The notes under the pieces are model-generated. The model saw nothing but the letters and a program-made list of their open reading frames with translations, had not been told where the DNA came from and ran no database searches. Shown here piece after piece: positions 23,945 to 36,515 of a DNA stretch of 64,000 nt. Every line of letters begins with the position of its first letter. The first letter of the stretch is position 1. The translations under genes were made by a program, and so were the position numbers. The DNA lies in contig CM066303.1 of NCBI GenBank assembly GCA_033807695.1, forward strand, positions 124,001 through 188,000, in the 5' to 3' direction. The DNA comes from Daedaleopsis sinensis. Its lineage: Eukaryota; Basidiomycota; Agaricomycetes; Polyporales; Polyporaceae.

Positions 23945-26900
23945 GCGTGATCTCGGCCGGCCTCTTTGATCTCCTCACAGTGGGTGCGAGCTATAGCACG
24001 CCGACGTGACCAATGTGGAGCAACTCATGTGCGACGTTGCTTGCAATCCCGGCGAGAGCATTGAGTGCAGCACTGGGTTGGCACGAAGTGAACATTGATA
24101 GGGGCAGCGAGAGCAAGCGTCTGAAGAGCAGCCCAGCACTTGTCCGGCATGATAATATGGAAGAGAAGAGACGAAGAGAGCTCACGATGTACTATCGTGC
24201 TCGAGTGCAAGTACTACTAAGCGCTAAGCTGCGCATCTTACCTTGTGGCGTGGGAAGTGGTTGACCGCTAGCGCCTCCAGTTTGCTCACATCGGCGGCTT
24301 TCAACCTCCCGCGTCCTCCTCGTCCTCCCGCGTCCTCCTCGTCCTCGTCCTTCTAGGTTTAATGCTGCTGTTTTCTTTAGCTTGTTCTGCACTCGTTCGG
24401 AAGCATGGACATGCTGTATACTGCGAACCTGTCCTCTCCGTCGACGCCGACTCGGCCCCCGCCGCAGTGCTGGACACACCGAGTACTCTCTTCCTGCCCT
24501 CGTTACTCCCTTCAAACCATCCACGTAAGTCTCCAACTACTTGAACGCTGCGAACATAAATCAGCAATTACCGCTCAACTTACAGAGCTCGGGCGCGGTC
24601 TTCCATCTATTGCTGGCTCCACGATCATCTGTCGCCCGCATCGTCAGATCTGCCCCTCGGCCCTCATTCGATCGGCCCTCGACCATTGGACCGCCATGCA
24701 CTGCTCTTAGCGGCTCTCAGCTCGAATCCACTGGATATACCGGTTTCGTCTTCTCGTGCGTGCGTCCTCTCCGACAACGCAGGCAGCTGCGACTTCCGCC
24801 TTAGGAGGGGCCCCTGGGACCTACCCGTCGTCTACTGCGTATCGCCGCCTCTGTAGCTCACGTCCTACGAGTCGACGAAGAACTGAGGTCAATATGCACC
24901 TTTTTGGACGAGAGGGTGGAGGAGATGAGGCAGTAAACGCCCCCCTGTGAGTAGATGTCGGGTATTCGCGCGCACACCAGGTAAGTCCACCACCCGTCTC
25001 TGCATCCTCCCCCACCACCTTGTCACGCCTTCTTGATGTGAGAGACATTTCGGACGAGACGTCGCACGGTGACGTGCGGCTCTTGCAGTCGCTGTCTCTG
25101 CCACGATCGATGCTCTGCGGAGAACCGAGAGCTCGATGTCGAGATGGCTTTGCGAGGCTTGCTCACAGTGTTCCGCCCCAGACGCGTCACAAGAAGCTGC
25201 GCGTCGTTCACTGCGCATCGATGCATCACGGCAAGTCTGTCTCCCTGCACGCCAGCGCTCCTTCATCTGGCCCATCGCGCAGAGCGAAACAAGATGCACA
25301 CCCCTCTTCCGCACCCTTCATCGTGGTAGCGGTGTGCGCCCCCCTCGCGACAAACGCTGCGGAAATCAGACTGCGTGAGGCCGAGACGGACATCTCAACT
25401 CATCTTAACACCGTTCCTCGTCCGCCCTCCCGCACCTGGCGAAGCACGATCTCGCGTGAATCACGATCAGCGCGGCCTGTCGCTCTCTTCATGCGATGAC
25501 AAGCCTCTCTTCGACTCGGAAGAGAGATGCCGTGCAAGACGATCCGCACCGAATTGCTCGTCGAGGGCGACACTCTATCGTGTACATCCCGTGCGGACAC
25601 GTCCTTCTCGTTCGTTCGTCGCCAATTGCGGCTCTGCGTAGCGCACCAGCCGCATCGCAGCCATGTCTACGACCCTCCCGCGCTACAGGACGTCGCACCG
25701 TGGTCCCAGGTCCGGGCGCAAGAGCATGGCGTACCACCGATGCGGAGTCTATGCTCCTTCACGTTCGGCAGGACGCGTCTTGAGGAGACAGCAGGACGAC
25801 ACGCTGACGCAATCTGACTGCTCCTGCCGCCCTCGGGTTCGCGCACCGCGGTCACTGTCGCAGCTAGGCCGATCCGTCCCGAGACTGTCAACGGCCGTTC
25901 GAATCCACACCGACACCGCGGCACGCGACTGCTGCCAATCGACATCCGCTCGGGGCGCGAGCCCGCGAATGTCTGGAGAAGGATCGTCTCGGGAAGGGGT
26001 CCTCCGTGGCAATCGGCCGCGGCTATGTCCTCGAGCGCGTACGTCCTCGAGGGAAAGAACATCAGCGGCCGGTCGAGCATGTACGATAGTGCGGGGGCGA
26101 ATATATCTGTTGCCGGACGATTCGGTACCGGTGAGCTTCCAACTGCTGTTTGGTGGCTGAAACTTTGCAGCCCTATCGAAGTGTACGGGATAACTCTTGA
26201 GCTCGTTGGACAGTGCAGTTCAGCGAGCGGAGAGAGCGGTGGCGGCGTCGTCGGACGAGTGGAAGTGGATCAGACCTATTTCACAACGTCATTCGATGCT
26301 CGGAAAGATGGTCTGTGTGCCATAACCGCAGACGACTGTGTATGCGGTGACACCTACCAGTACGTCTCGCAATTGCCCGCGGTATACTCTCGATGATAGG
26401 CAATGTCGTCAGATATCGCTCATTACATGTCCGGCACGGCTAGGTTGCATTGAACATGCTTGCGACTGCTGATAGGACAACGTGCAGCGTCGGCTAGGCG
26501 CACCTCTCAGTTCAAGATCGCACGTGAGAAGGATTGTCGACGACGGATGCTGTGCCGACGACTCGGAAGGCGAGCGCGCGGGCTCGCGGGCCAATCGGTG
26601 GGTTTGCACCCCCACTACGGCTGTTATCCGCGCCCGTGGACGGCCAACATAATACTTACGCACACTCTGGCACGTAGGGGCCGGGAGACCATAGCAAGAT
26701 GGCGTTGAAAGCATCCAGCGAGCGTGATCGTGATCTCGCCAACCACACGGCATGTCTCCGCACCGTTCAAGCTAGGTTAGTACTCGCGCGTTTCACGGAC
26801 ACGGACGCTCACATGTCTTCTATCAGATGCCGACCGTGATAGTGTCAATGATAGTCACCGCGGGGCTGTCACCGTTACACCCGGACGTTGCACGACGGCA

Positions 26901-27440
26901 CACTTGCGCCGTTGGGTGCGTCTGTGGTCATCTGCAGCACCTGGAGTACGGCCGCTCTGCATGTACACTCCGAGTGCGTCCATTCGGTCCGCCGGTCGAA
27001 AGTCACCGGCTCTGACAGGCCGCTCCTACTCACAGGTCTACACCGGTGGGCGATAGGTACGTCGTGCGGTAAGTCATCAGCCTCATGTGTGAATCGTGAC
27101 ATGCAGATCACTAACGCGCGACTGACTCGATGGTCCCACATGCAGGTCTGATCCCAGGTCGTAGACGGGCCACTCGTATGCGACACTTTCCCTCCATGCA
27201 CATGTCGTGTACAATCCGTGCTTGTCAATCCAGTTTGATGACGCAGTACCTCACGAAATATCTATCCGACCGCCGCGCTCGCCGCTCCGATATTAATCCT
27301 TCCTGCGGGTGAGCGAATGGCTGCTACGGTAAGCCTCAGAGAGCGAGGAGATCGATGTGATGCGTGTGGATGTCTCGTCCCCAAGAGGTGATTATGCACA
27401 AGCAGAGTCGAGATCATTAGACATGTCGGTACCGTTCAAG
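23945..27440. other. Degenerate downstream segment of array unit A
   Basis: No intact gene assigned. It contains CT-rich low-complexity DNA (about 24300-24360) and a decayed exon near 24855-24925 (+) whose frame AHVLRVDEELRSICTFLDER matches the better preserved HVIRGDEELRPLCTFLDKK in unit B (about 40857) but ends at an early stop. The stretch 26820-27010 is homologous to 42800-43040 in unit B. The overall picture is of old duplicated genic DNA decaying between the F-box genes. Confidence 0.5.
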
Positions 27441-27467
27441 ATATTGTGATTGTCTTCCCACGACAAT
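27441..27467. promoter_or_regulatory. Conserved upstream block of F-box gene 2
   Basis: ATATTGTGATTGTCTTCCCA followed by CGACAAT. This is the same block as at 20100, 43529 and 51661, about 190-210 bp before the start; the left arm of the inverted repeat is mutated here (TTGTGA). Confidence 0.35.
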
Positions 27468-27652
27468 GCCTACCACATGAGGCGGGGAAGCTGTCAGATG
27501 GGACAAGACGCCAGGTTATTTGGGTGAGCGTTCAAACGTTCATCGACATCCACCTCTTATCGATGCGGGTAGCCCTTCTCGTCACCACCACCATCGGTGT
27601 CGTCCCCATCATCACCCTCAACCCCACACACCCTCCTGACTCTCGAAATTCG

Positions 27653-28704
27653 ATGGCAGCTCTTTCTTCTCCACGGGAATCCGTCTCGATAACACCACAA
27701 TCCCTGTCGTCCCCCTCCGAGCCACCGTCATCCCCCACAGGTCTCCTTTCCCCGCGGGTTCCAGTGGAGGTAGCGGAAGAGGTCATCGGCCAACTCGCCG
27801 ACGACTCTTCATCCCTTCGAAACTGTGCCCTCACATGTCAAGCTTGGCTCCCCCGCAGCCGCGTCCATCTCTACCATACAGTCCGCGTTCGGGATATGTC
27901 GACAATTAGAGCACTTCGCGAAGGCTTGATATCGTCCCCCTTCCTCTCCAGCTTAGTCTTCACAGTCACAGTCGCTGTAGGGAGGCTTGGGTGTTTGGAT
28001 GCCGCGTCGCTTATCTTACCTCGTCTTCTTCCCAACCTGCGAAGCTGGGCCATCCATGGCGGCGACGTTGAAACCCCCATGAACTTCAGGCCCATCGCTA
28101 CAAGATGCCTAGGACACCACTCGGCCATCGAAGAGCTGGAACTGTCTAAGGTTGTTCTTCAAGATGTTGCTCAATTAGCAAGACTCCTCCTTGCGCTGCC
28201 CACTTTGCATTCGCTGCGCCTCCACGGTATACTCTTAGCACCGCACGAGCAAAGGGTGCTCTCGGAAGATCTTGACCTTCGTCTGTCAAAACGCATGAGT
28301 ATAACGGCATTGCAGGTACCGCTTGCACTACACGTCTACAAACCGCGGCGTCTATGGCTTACAAGCATTATATAGGTGACGGACATACCAGGTAACGCAA
28401 CCCCCTCCCGGATGCTTTTCAGGACCCTCCCGGTTTCTTTATTGGCACATCTTGAATCCCTTGTAATCGCTCTAGATGTGGCCTTACCCGCGGTGGACTT
28501 CGGAGAAGGTGAGAGGCGTGATCAGCGTCGATTGCGAGCTTATACTCAACTTTGCTGACCATCCTCGCGGTGAATCTTTCACGATCGGCACCTCACATCT
28601 TACCAGCACTTAGCAAGTGTCACAACCTCTCCAAGCTAACGTTGGTGGTCAACGTCGCCGATACGACCGCACTGGAAGATCTTAGGCACATCATTGAGCA
28701 TGGA
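27653..28704 (+). pseudogene. F-box/WD paralogue 2, 5' half, split by the Helitron
   Basis: Exons 27653-28315, 28376-28508 and the first 98 bp of exon 3 (28607-28704) are open and in phase. The F-box (VPVEVAEEVIGQLADDSSSL, then CALTCQAWLPRSR) and leucine-rich region are preserved. After IIEHG the frame enters Helitron DNA, adds 26 codons beginning LASRALATVMG and stops at 28782. The reading frame of the host gene resumes exactly at 36516. With the insert removed the gene would encode about 844 residues with no stop or frameshift, so the interruption looks recent. A truncated F-box-only product of about 320 residues could still be made. Confidence 0.88.
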
Positions 28705-28715
28705 CTAGCAGCTTC

Positions 28716-28732
28716 CCGTGCCCTTGCCACGG
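28716..28732 (-). other. Helitron 3' terminal hairpin
   Basis: CCGTG (28716-28720) and CACGG (28728-28732) form a 5-bp G/C stem with a 7-nt loop, 7 nt inside the CTAG end. Position and composition are typical of the rolling-circle termination signal. Confidence 0.8.
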
Positions 28733-28861
28733 TAATGGGGGATACTCACTGGGCTGGACTCGACTCATCAGAGCAACCGTAGATGTATGTAGAATTTCAA
28801 GCCGCTTTGAGGGTATATACACTACTTGGTATCGTAATGGTATCGTATCGTATCATATGAG

Positions 28862-30070
28862 CTATTCTAAGTCAGAACGCGCTCGCTTCTTGCTCTTGTC
28901 TGAGGCTACAGTGCTACTGCCAGTGTCGAAAGACAGTCTCCAGCTACGCTTGGAGCCGCTGGCTGGAGACGGCGTCTGAGGAGTCTTCGTCGAGCCTACA
29001 TTGTATGATAGTAAGGCTATGTGTGTTGAAAACTGAGTCGTTGTACTCACCATTGTGATAACCCGCATTGCGCGGGAAGTATACAACATTTTCGAGCTGT
29101 AAACAAAACGTGGTAGGTATCCCAGGAAGTGTATCGTCTTCAGGAGGCTCTCTGACGATGTCTTGAAGATGGCCGATTACGGTCGCATTCGAACCGTCAG
29201 AATATGGAAGCGGCTTGCTTTTCTTGTACCGCCCAGTGTCCGGAATCTTAACGGAGACGGGGAGCTTGCCAGTGGAGCCAAGGCTCTGCACGTACTGTGT
29301 TGCCGCTATACTGAATGAGGCAGCATGGCGGTCAATGTTGCTAGCCTGCCCGCTGACGACCATAACTGGTCTGGCGTGAGGGTCTGCATTGGGAGTCGGA
29401 ATGAGCTAGGTACAGAGACCCGGTTAGTCATCGTATATGGGGATATGTAAACTGGCGACTTACCCAGATGATATCACCCACCAAATCGTACGCCTTCCAA
29501 GTGTCATCAGCTCCACAAAGATCTGCGGTGTCTGTCGGCTGCGCAATCTAGTTGTAATTTAGTGAGTTAAAGGTAGTAAAAATTGGTCAGAGGCATTCGT
29601 ACTACGCACCATGGCATAGATTACACAGACACTGTTCTCCTCGGTGTCAAAAGGGATATCTTGTCCATTGAAGTATCTAGTTGCAGCGAAGGCAGGTTCA
29701 AGCGTCAGTACTGATTTATGCGAGTAGCACATGCAGTTGAACGTACTTACCTAAGACGTGCCGCAAGGGGAACAGCATCTGGACCGAGCCAGAACTTAGC
29801 GTCGAAAGCTAGTGTACGACGCTTACTGTCGTCAGGGCAGCAGGGTGGCCCTAGTATAGCTACACCAAGCAACGAAGCTCCTCCTGGCAAAGAAGATGGC
29901 GTCTGATTCATGTTGGTTGTCGGAGAGACTGGAAAGGAGAGCTGGGTGAGGGTGGAGGGAGAAACAGCCGGAGGCGGGGTCGGAGTTGGTGGGGTGGATC
30001 CGGAAGGAACTGATGCGAGTAGAGAGTCGCGGTTTTGAGCCGCAGTGGTCGAGCGGGTTTGTCGTGACAT
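28862..30070 (-). CDS. Helitron-borne accessory protein of unknown function
   Basis: Five exons on the minus strand join in phase: 30070-29751 (MSRQTRSTTAA..., proline/serine-rich), about 29680-29611 (YFNGQDIPFDTEENSVCVIY), a third ending YDLVGDIIW, a fourth starting LIPTPNADPHARPVMVVSGQ and reaching LENVVYFPRNAGYHN, and a last exon ending KSKKRARSDLE at 28862. The product is roughly 300 residues. The fourth exon (GQASNIDRHAASFSIAATQY, later VSVKIPDTGRY and TVIGHLQDIV) has a beta-rich pattern that could be an OB-like fold, which would suit the single-stranded-DNA-binding partners known from some Helitrons; this is inference. The C-terminus has a likely nuclear-localisation cluster (KSKKRAR). 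It lies between the 3' hairpin and the Rep/helicase gene, which it follows in the same orientation. Confidence 0.65.
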
Positions 30071-30691
30071 TGAGGACCAAACAGGAGAGGAGAACACAAA
30101 GAGAGAAACAGTTGCACGCACCTGAGCTCCCTGCAATCCTGTTATATATCTCTGCTCCATCCTCCGACATCGTCCCCAATGTTCAACATAGGAGATTCGA
30201 GAAAAATCTTGAAGGCTCGACAATAGTCTCAGATGACGCAAGTAGACTGCCAGATCATTCCTGAAGCGCCATGTCACCTGTTTATGAGTGCTTGAGTAGA
30301 TGGTACAGCAAGCTCGAGAGCATTCGAGTGAGGTCAAGAGAGAGAGTCGAAGTTAATGTAAACACGCTACGCCGTAGAGTAAGCGCCTATGTACCATATT
30401 TGGAAATGGTTGTAGACGCCCACTATGAGTCGAAGCAGTGACATTGAATCTGTTGCTACCAACACATGCTAACAGTGGGATATCAAGAGACACCCTAATT
30501 ACTTTGCTGTTGGTGTGTATAGAGCATCTATAGCTTCAGAATTCCTTAGCCATCCGTTCTGTGCCATGTGTAGAACATTTTGGTAGGGCGCTATAATGAG
30601 CGTCTCCAGTGCCTTTTTCGGAAACTCTACTCGACGTCACAGACAGTGTAATGACAGTTAGCTAGAAGTGAAGTATGGGTATCAAGTAAAT

Positions 30692-33600
30692 CTACTGTAA
30701 AAGAACCTCGGGGTATACTATGTTTGTTGTAATACCTCTTATCCCATCCTCATCTTCAGGGAGTAGTACTGTAATGTTTCGAGAAGATGTAGAGCGTGAA
30801 AGTGCAACATAAAGCTGTCCATGGGTAAATACTGGTATGCGAAGATCGAGTCCAACATACTTAGCAGACTGTCCTTGAGCCTTGTTAATAGACATAGCAA
30901 AAGCGAGGCGTACTGGGAATTGACGACGGGAAAGTTTAAAGGGGAATTCACCATTACTGCTCGTAGGGTTAAGTGTAATGCGGGGGATAAGTGCAATTTC
31001 TCCATCAAATTGTCCGCCCATTATCTTTACCTCGAGTACTCGCTCAGACATTCGCAAAATAACCATACGTGTACCGTTGCAAAGGCCACATGATGGTGCA
31101 AGATTGCGCAGTAGGATCACAGGTGCACCCACCTTGAGCTGCAGCTCACCAAGTGGCAAGCCGGAGGCTTTGAGGGAGCGAAGATACTCTGAGGGATAGG
31201 GATGGTTAGTGTTGTGTGTGTACTCCTGATCAGCACCACGTTCTAATAGCACTTTGTCCATGCTATGGTATGTTCTCATATCTCCTGGAAGGCGATCGAG
31301 AATCTGCTGATTGAGGTCGTCAACATCATCGTTCCGGGCTGACAGAATTATCCGGTGAAGGAAATACTGAGGTGGAGGAGGGGAGTCGCTTGAGTTAATG
31401 TCGTGGTAGATGGAATTTATAAGGTCTTCAATTGAGGTGCGTAGAGTATGGGCAGGTAGTGCAACCTTCGTGTGATCGCCATTGACGTGTACCCGGCCGT
31501 GACCTACGTCCAGTAGCCAAGATGCGAACTCGGCATTCTCTGGGCATGATTGAAGCCGCATGTTCTGACGGAGGTGAAGGATCTTGACGTATTGCCAAAG
31601 GGGTGAACGGCGCATTGACACGTTGACGATCTCCTCGCGAGAGCCACGGACAACCACGGGAAGAATCTGCTGGAAATCGCCCCCAAACACGACTGTCACC
31701 CCACCGAATGGGTAATCGGAGTTCCGCAGGTCGCGAAGGAGACGATCCACTGCCTCAAAGGCCCAACGGTTTTGATTTCCAGCCTCGTCCCAGATGATGA
31801 GGTGTGCTGCACGTAGCATGGCGGCGTAGCGACTCTCCTTGTCTACACCACATGTTGACTGTGCGTGGAGCTCTTCAACAGGTATCTTGAATCGTGAGTG
31901 TGCAGTTCGGCCTCCTATGAGAAGCAACGACGCAATGCCGGATGATGCGACACAGAGAACAATGAGCCCTTCACCACGTATCTTGAAAAGGTTGTTAGTA
32001 TGATAGACAACGATTGAGATTGAAATTGGATATACTACGTACACGGTGGCAGATGGTGTTGTAGACAAACGTCTTTCCGGAACCACCTGGGCCATTCAAG
32101 AAAAACAGCTGACCACGTTGATTGAGAACTGAGTCTACAATCTCGTCGTACGCGGCGCGCTGATCGGTGTTGAGGAGCGGAACTCGTTCATGGGCTTTCT
32201 CGAGCTCGGCTCTTGCATCGTAGTCAAGCTGCTCAGCGATGAATGGGTTATCGACATTGCGGGCCCAGTCGTGTGAAGGCTGAGGCATGGTAGGAAATTC
32301 GGACAGTGAGGAGCCCAGTTGCCGCAGATTCTGGTCAAGTAGGAAGAGACCGTAGCTGAAGATGTCGTCATCAGAAGGATTGGAACGGCCAAGGAGGGAC
32401 AGCCGGTGCCTGAGATCGTCACATATACCAGTCCAGTACTTGTTCCATAGCCGTTCGGGCTGTACAGGCCTGCAATAGATGAGGATGGTCGCGAAAAGGT
32501 GTCTAAGTCTGCTACCTGACAGCAGATAATGTACCGTATATAGTAGATTAGCCACTGATTGAATAAAGCAGTTGTATATAAATACACGTACCAGTCTGCA
32601 TCTCTGTCGCCTCCTCGAGACATTGATCCCACTCCCCATCATCTTCTAGCAGACCTCGGGCCTTGCAGGCATCGCCAAAGCTGTCATATAGCAAGCCGTT
32701 GTATGTTCGAAGGGATTCGAACGAATCTGGCCCTTTGACGACAGACAGGAGGAGGCGGAGATAATATCTTTCTCCTGCATTGGGCGATACAAAGTACATT
32801 CGCCCTAAAGCGAAGCCACGTTGCCGGAGGGCCCATTTCTTCTGTTGCTCCTTCCATACAAAGTGCTGAGGGAACTCTTGATATGTATACTGACGGGCAA
32901 GGTCGGCGATGGCGCTGTCTTCACGGTTCGCCTCGAAGAAGGCTGTAAGCATCGTGCGTTCATGGGCTGCACGCTCAGCCACAACACCAGCGTCCTCGTT
33001 CGGATTGAACGTCACCAGGTGATGTCCAGGAAGGTGCACTTGTAGTCGGACAACGTTCGGAAACTGGCCGTGGGTGTCGAACTCGAATATCCTCCAGACC
33101 GCTTCGGGAGCTGCAACGTAACGGGCATCCAGGTAGTCTCGCACCTCGTCACGAACACGCACTTCGACGGTTCCCCTGTCATGACCTTTGTGGATGTATT
33201 TGCTGATATACTTGAGCGATGCGAACGTGACTGAGCATTCAACGTTCATGTGACAGTTGTAGCGTGCAAGAAGATAAGGGTTGTATGGGACAATCCATCG
33301 GTTATCGACTGAATGGCCACGGACCATATATGCACGTCCATCGTTTGGCCGGTGGTAGAGAGGATACCCTTCCCGCTCCAGCGATGTTCCGTTCTGGAAG
33401 GCTTTGGGAAAGCCTTTCGTACAGCGTCCATCTTGCATGCACGGTGCGCGAGGATCTGCGGCACCGCAAGGGCCATGGACCATGAAGTTCTTGACACAGT
33501 CGAAGAGGATGGGCTCGGAGGTGGGATCGGGCCAGGTTGCACGGATTGCAGAGTCCACAGAGGAGGGGTCAAGCAGCTTGTGCCGCCGGTCTAGAAAGAT

Positions 33601-36008
33601 GAGTAGGTGGATGTGTGGAAGCCCACGTTTTTGAAACTCGATGGTGTAGATCTGTGCAACAGCGTGACCGAAGATGCCATTCTCGAAGATCTCGCGGAGA
33701 AGGGCCTTCTTCTTCAGCTGGAAGACACGTGCAACGATGTCGGGTCGGTCGGCAGCACATTGGCCAGGGAGGAGTTCGCGAGTGATCTCCGGCCAAGAGG
33801 GGTTCGCAGTCATGGTGAGAAAGAGGTCAACTCTTTTGAAGTAGCGGGCAATTGCCATCGAGTCTTGAAACAGTTGCTGCATGAACCGAGGACTACCAGT
33901 ATGAGAAGAGGGGAGGATGATGGCTCTACCGAGCTCACGAAGGTTGATGTCTTGCCCACCACGTAAGGCGTCCTGGAGCCCACTATATACGGAGGCCCTC
34001 AGGTTCTCTTGATGACTTTGGATGTAGGCCAGACGATGCTGCTCGGACGCAGCCCACATGTCGACCACATACTGCTGCATGAGGCGTCCACCGCGCAAGA
34101 TGGTGGAGAACTCCCTTTGTCGCACCTGCAGTTGATAGGCGTAAAAGCGAACTTGAGTAAGAGATGTACGTTGTCGAGCATTTCCACGCTCAATGGATGT
34201 GTCAATCTGAAGCTCCGAATGCCATCCGGAGCTGCCGTGCGGAAATAGAAGAGGGTAATGAAGAGGTGCGTATCCTGGATGACCTTCATTGATGCGTTGC
34301 AGAGGACCTGTGCGCATACGCAGAACAATGTCACGGTAGTCACCATGTTCACCCGGGAGGAGAACTGCAACATCGTCCGCAGTAGGGAGGTTGTATCGTC
34401 GACGATCGAGAGCAGGGTTGACGGCGAGACAGATGGAGATGTCGGTAGTGTGTGAAGCGTCAGGTTGAGCCTCTGAAAGTCGTTCAAAGGCAAACCGATA
34501 GAGGTGAGCGTATTGGTGTGTTGCTGAGAGTGTGTCTTGCAGAATTTCGAGAGTGTCGACACGCAGGTTGTCATTCCTCCGGATACGCTCGTTAAGGGCC
34601 ATGCGTGGATCGTAAATGTAGAGTTGCGAGTAGGAAGGTGCTCGAGGAAACTCCGGAATCAGTGCTCCTGAGCGATGGCAGAGCTCTCCATGGATACGGA
34701 AGATATAGGGTGCCTGAGCACCGGCAGTGTTTAAGGTGTGGTCGATTTTGACTCCCAGAGATGTGAATGCGAATGTCGAGTTGTACTGGCGAATGTTCTC
34801 CCGGAAGTCCTTCCCACGTTCGTCTTGGCCAACAAAAAGTTCACGGAGAGGCTGAGGAGGATCTGGAAGGCGGGGGAGACGGACTAAACCGCTATTGCAG
34901 CACATGCCAAACTTGGGATGTGCGTCTGAGCTGGAGGCTAGCCGTTCACCCATCCAATGAAGTGCTCCACAGAATGTGCACTGGATGTTCATTCGTCCAA
35001 GATCGAGCCGTTCAACCGGCTCACAGTACGGCCGGCGAGCAAGAGGTAGTCGGGATGGCCCGGGGGATGATTGCTGTTCGATTGCCATGTCCATTGCGAT
35101 ATTAACACCTTCAGTCACGTTGAGAAGGATCAGACATGGTAAGTACGTGCACCTGCATGGACACATAGCCAACTTACTGCGACGTCCGGAAGAACTTGCT
35201 TCGGCGGTGCTGGCCTGGGAGCTGTTGCTCGTGTTTAACACTTGAGTTGCCGGAGGAGTGAGAGGTTGATATACTAAATCGAAAACAGTTGCGTGGGTTA
35301 GTATTGACCTCATCGAGACTCACACTTTAGTAAAACTTACCGGAATCTAACCGGTTGTGGTCGACTTGTTGGAGTGAGCGCGCTTCAGGTCCAGGGCCAG
35401 TGGTACTGTTATGCTCTCTAGGCTGAAGCCCTGCAGACGGGGCCTGATGTTCGAAAGCATGACGGTCGAGAGCTTGAGAAGAGTTGCCGGAAGTGCTGCC
35501 AGCCTGAGCGGCCGCAGAGGTATGTTGTGTTTGGGCTGGAGTCGGCAATCCTACAGAGTATTGACGACAGTGTCACTCTTGCAGAGTCACTACATTCATG
35601 TAATAGTCACTTACCTCCTGAGACAGACGACATGTGATGCACAAAAGGATCCACATACATCTGTGTCTCCTGGAATGGAACCGGCCCGGAATTCAAGCTG
35701 GTGCCAGTCATAGTAGTAGTAGCCGGTCCTGCAACTCCGGGATTGCGGGAACGATTGTTTGCTGCTACTGTGCGAGGTTGGACACGGAATTGTGAGAAAA
35801 AAAATCCCGGAGGAGCCGCCGTGTTCTCGTCGGACTGCAGAGTAGGGACACGCCGGCGTCGTGCTTCACTACTTGGACTGGCTTCTCGGGCAGCTCGAGT
35901 GACCCTGCGGGCCTGAGATCTTGCGGTCTCAGCAGCTCTGCTATTATCAGCTAGAGTCTGAGGTATTGCCGAGCTTCCTGAGTGCTTTCGACGTCGTGAA
36001 ACGTGCAT
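30692..36008 (-). CDS. Helitron Rep/helicase transposase
   Basis: Multi-exon minus-strand gene, probably starting at MHVSRRRKH (36008) and ending at a TAG at 30694-30692. A serine-rich N-terminal region is followed by a cysteine cluster (CTFCGALHW ... CCNSG). The Helitron N-terminal and HUH nuclease domain includes RGLPHIHLLIFLD (HUH motif) and KYISKYIHKG (paired tyrosines) for single-strand cleavage. A Pif1-type SF1 helicase follows, with Walker A GPGGSGKTF, Walker B IIWDEA, GGDFQQILPV, GAPVILLRNL and INKAQGQS...YVALSRS near the end. Introns have normal GTAAGT/AG borders (for example after SSVSG and after SSGRRSK). All frames are open. One oddity: Walker B is followed by GNQNRWAF, where the Helitron helicases I recall have PM or SM. 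Confidence 0.95.
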
Positions 36009-36515
36009 AGTAGTTAGCAGCAAATGGAGTAGGAAAGGACGAAATACTGCAAGTAAAGTTAGGCCCGGGGCCGGTAGGGCCAAATGATAGCAGGTCCGGC
36101 ATGATGCGGCACCAGCTAGCCGATGTATACGCTGAAACACGTAGAAATTGGGTTAACAGGAGTTTCCATTGTCGAGAGCTAAGAAAAACACGTCGCGTCG
36201 CGTCGCGGTGGTGGTTCATCATCGAGTCGTGTCGCGGTCGGACGTTGAGTGTAGGTTAGGCGGATCAAGCGCGGACTTTGAATATCGGCTACGTCCGAGC
36301 TTGGCGCTTATGGTGCTGACCTACCAGCACAATATTCAAGGACTCGTATGTTCGTAAAGAGACTGGAACTTGGGGGATCGAGTATGATACATGTCGACAT
36401 ATCCATAGTAAAAGTTTGACATTGAACGCTGGCAAGAAGGAGGAGATATGCGAAACCTTCCTTATATATCGAAATCTGGCTTAAAAAGGAAACCGAGCTC
36501 TTTTACTATAGAAGA

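Larger units (their letters stand above)
28705..36515 (-). mobile_element. Autonomous Helitron, 7811 bp, with exact ends
   Basis: Read on the minus strand, the element starts 5'-TCTTCTATAG at 36515 and ends CTGCTAG-3' at 28705. The host base before it is A and the base after it is T, the classical AT target without duplication. Removing it joins ...GAGCATGGA to TTACCGCCC..., which is what the unoccupied paralogues show at the same place (21298 region in gene 1, 44720 region in gene 3). A GC-rich hairpin precedes the CTAG end. It carries a Rep/helicase gene and a second gene, both on the minus strand and both without obvious inactivating changes, so it is probably autonomous and young. Confidence 0.96.

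Noticed and set aside
36169..36357. Plus-strand ORF near the 5' end of the Helitron
   Set aside because: Short, arginine-rich, no domain; it lies in the 5' untranslated region of the Rep/helicase gene on the opposite strand.
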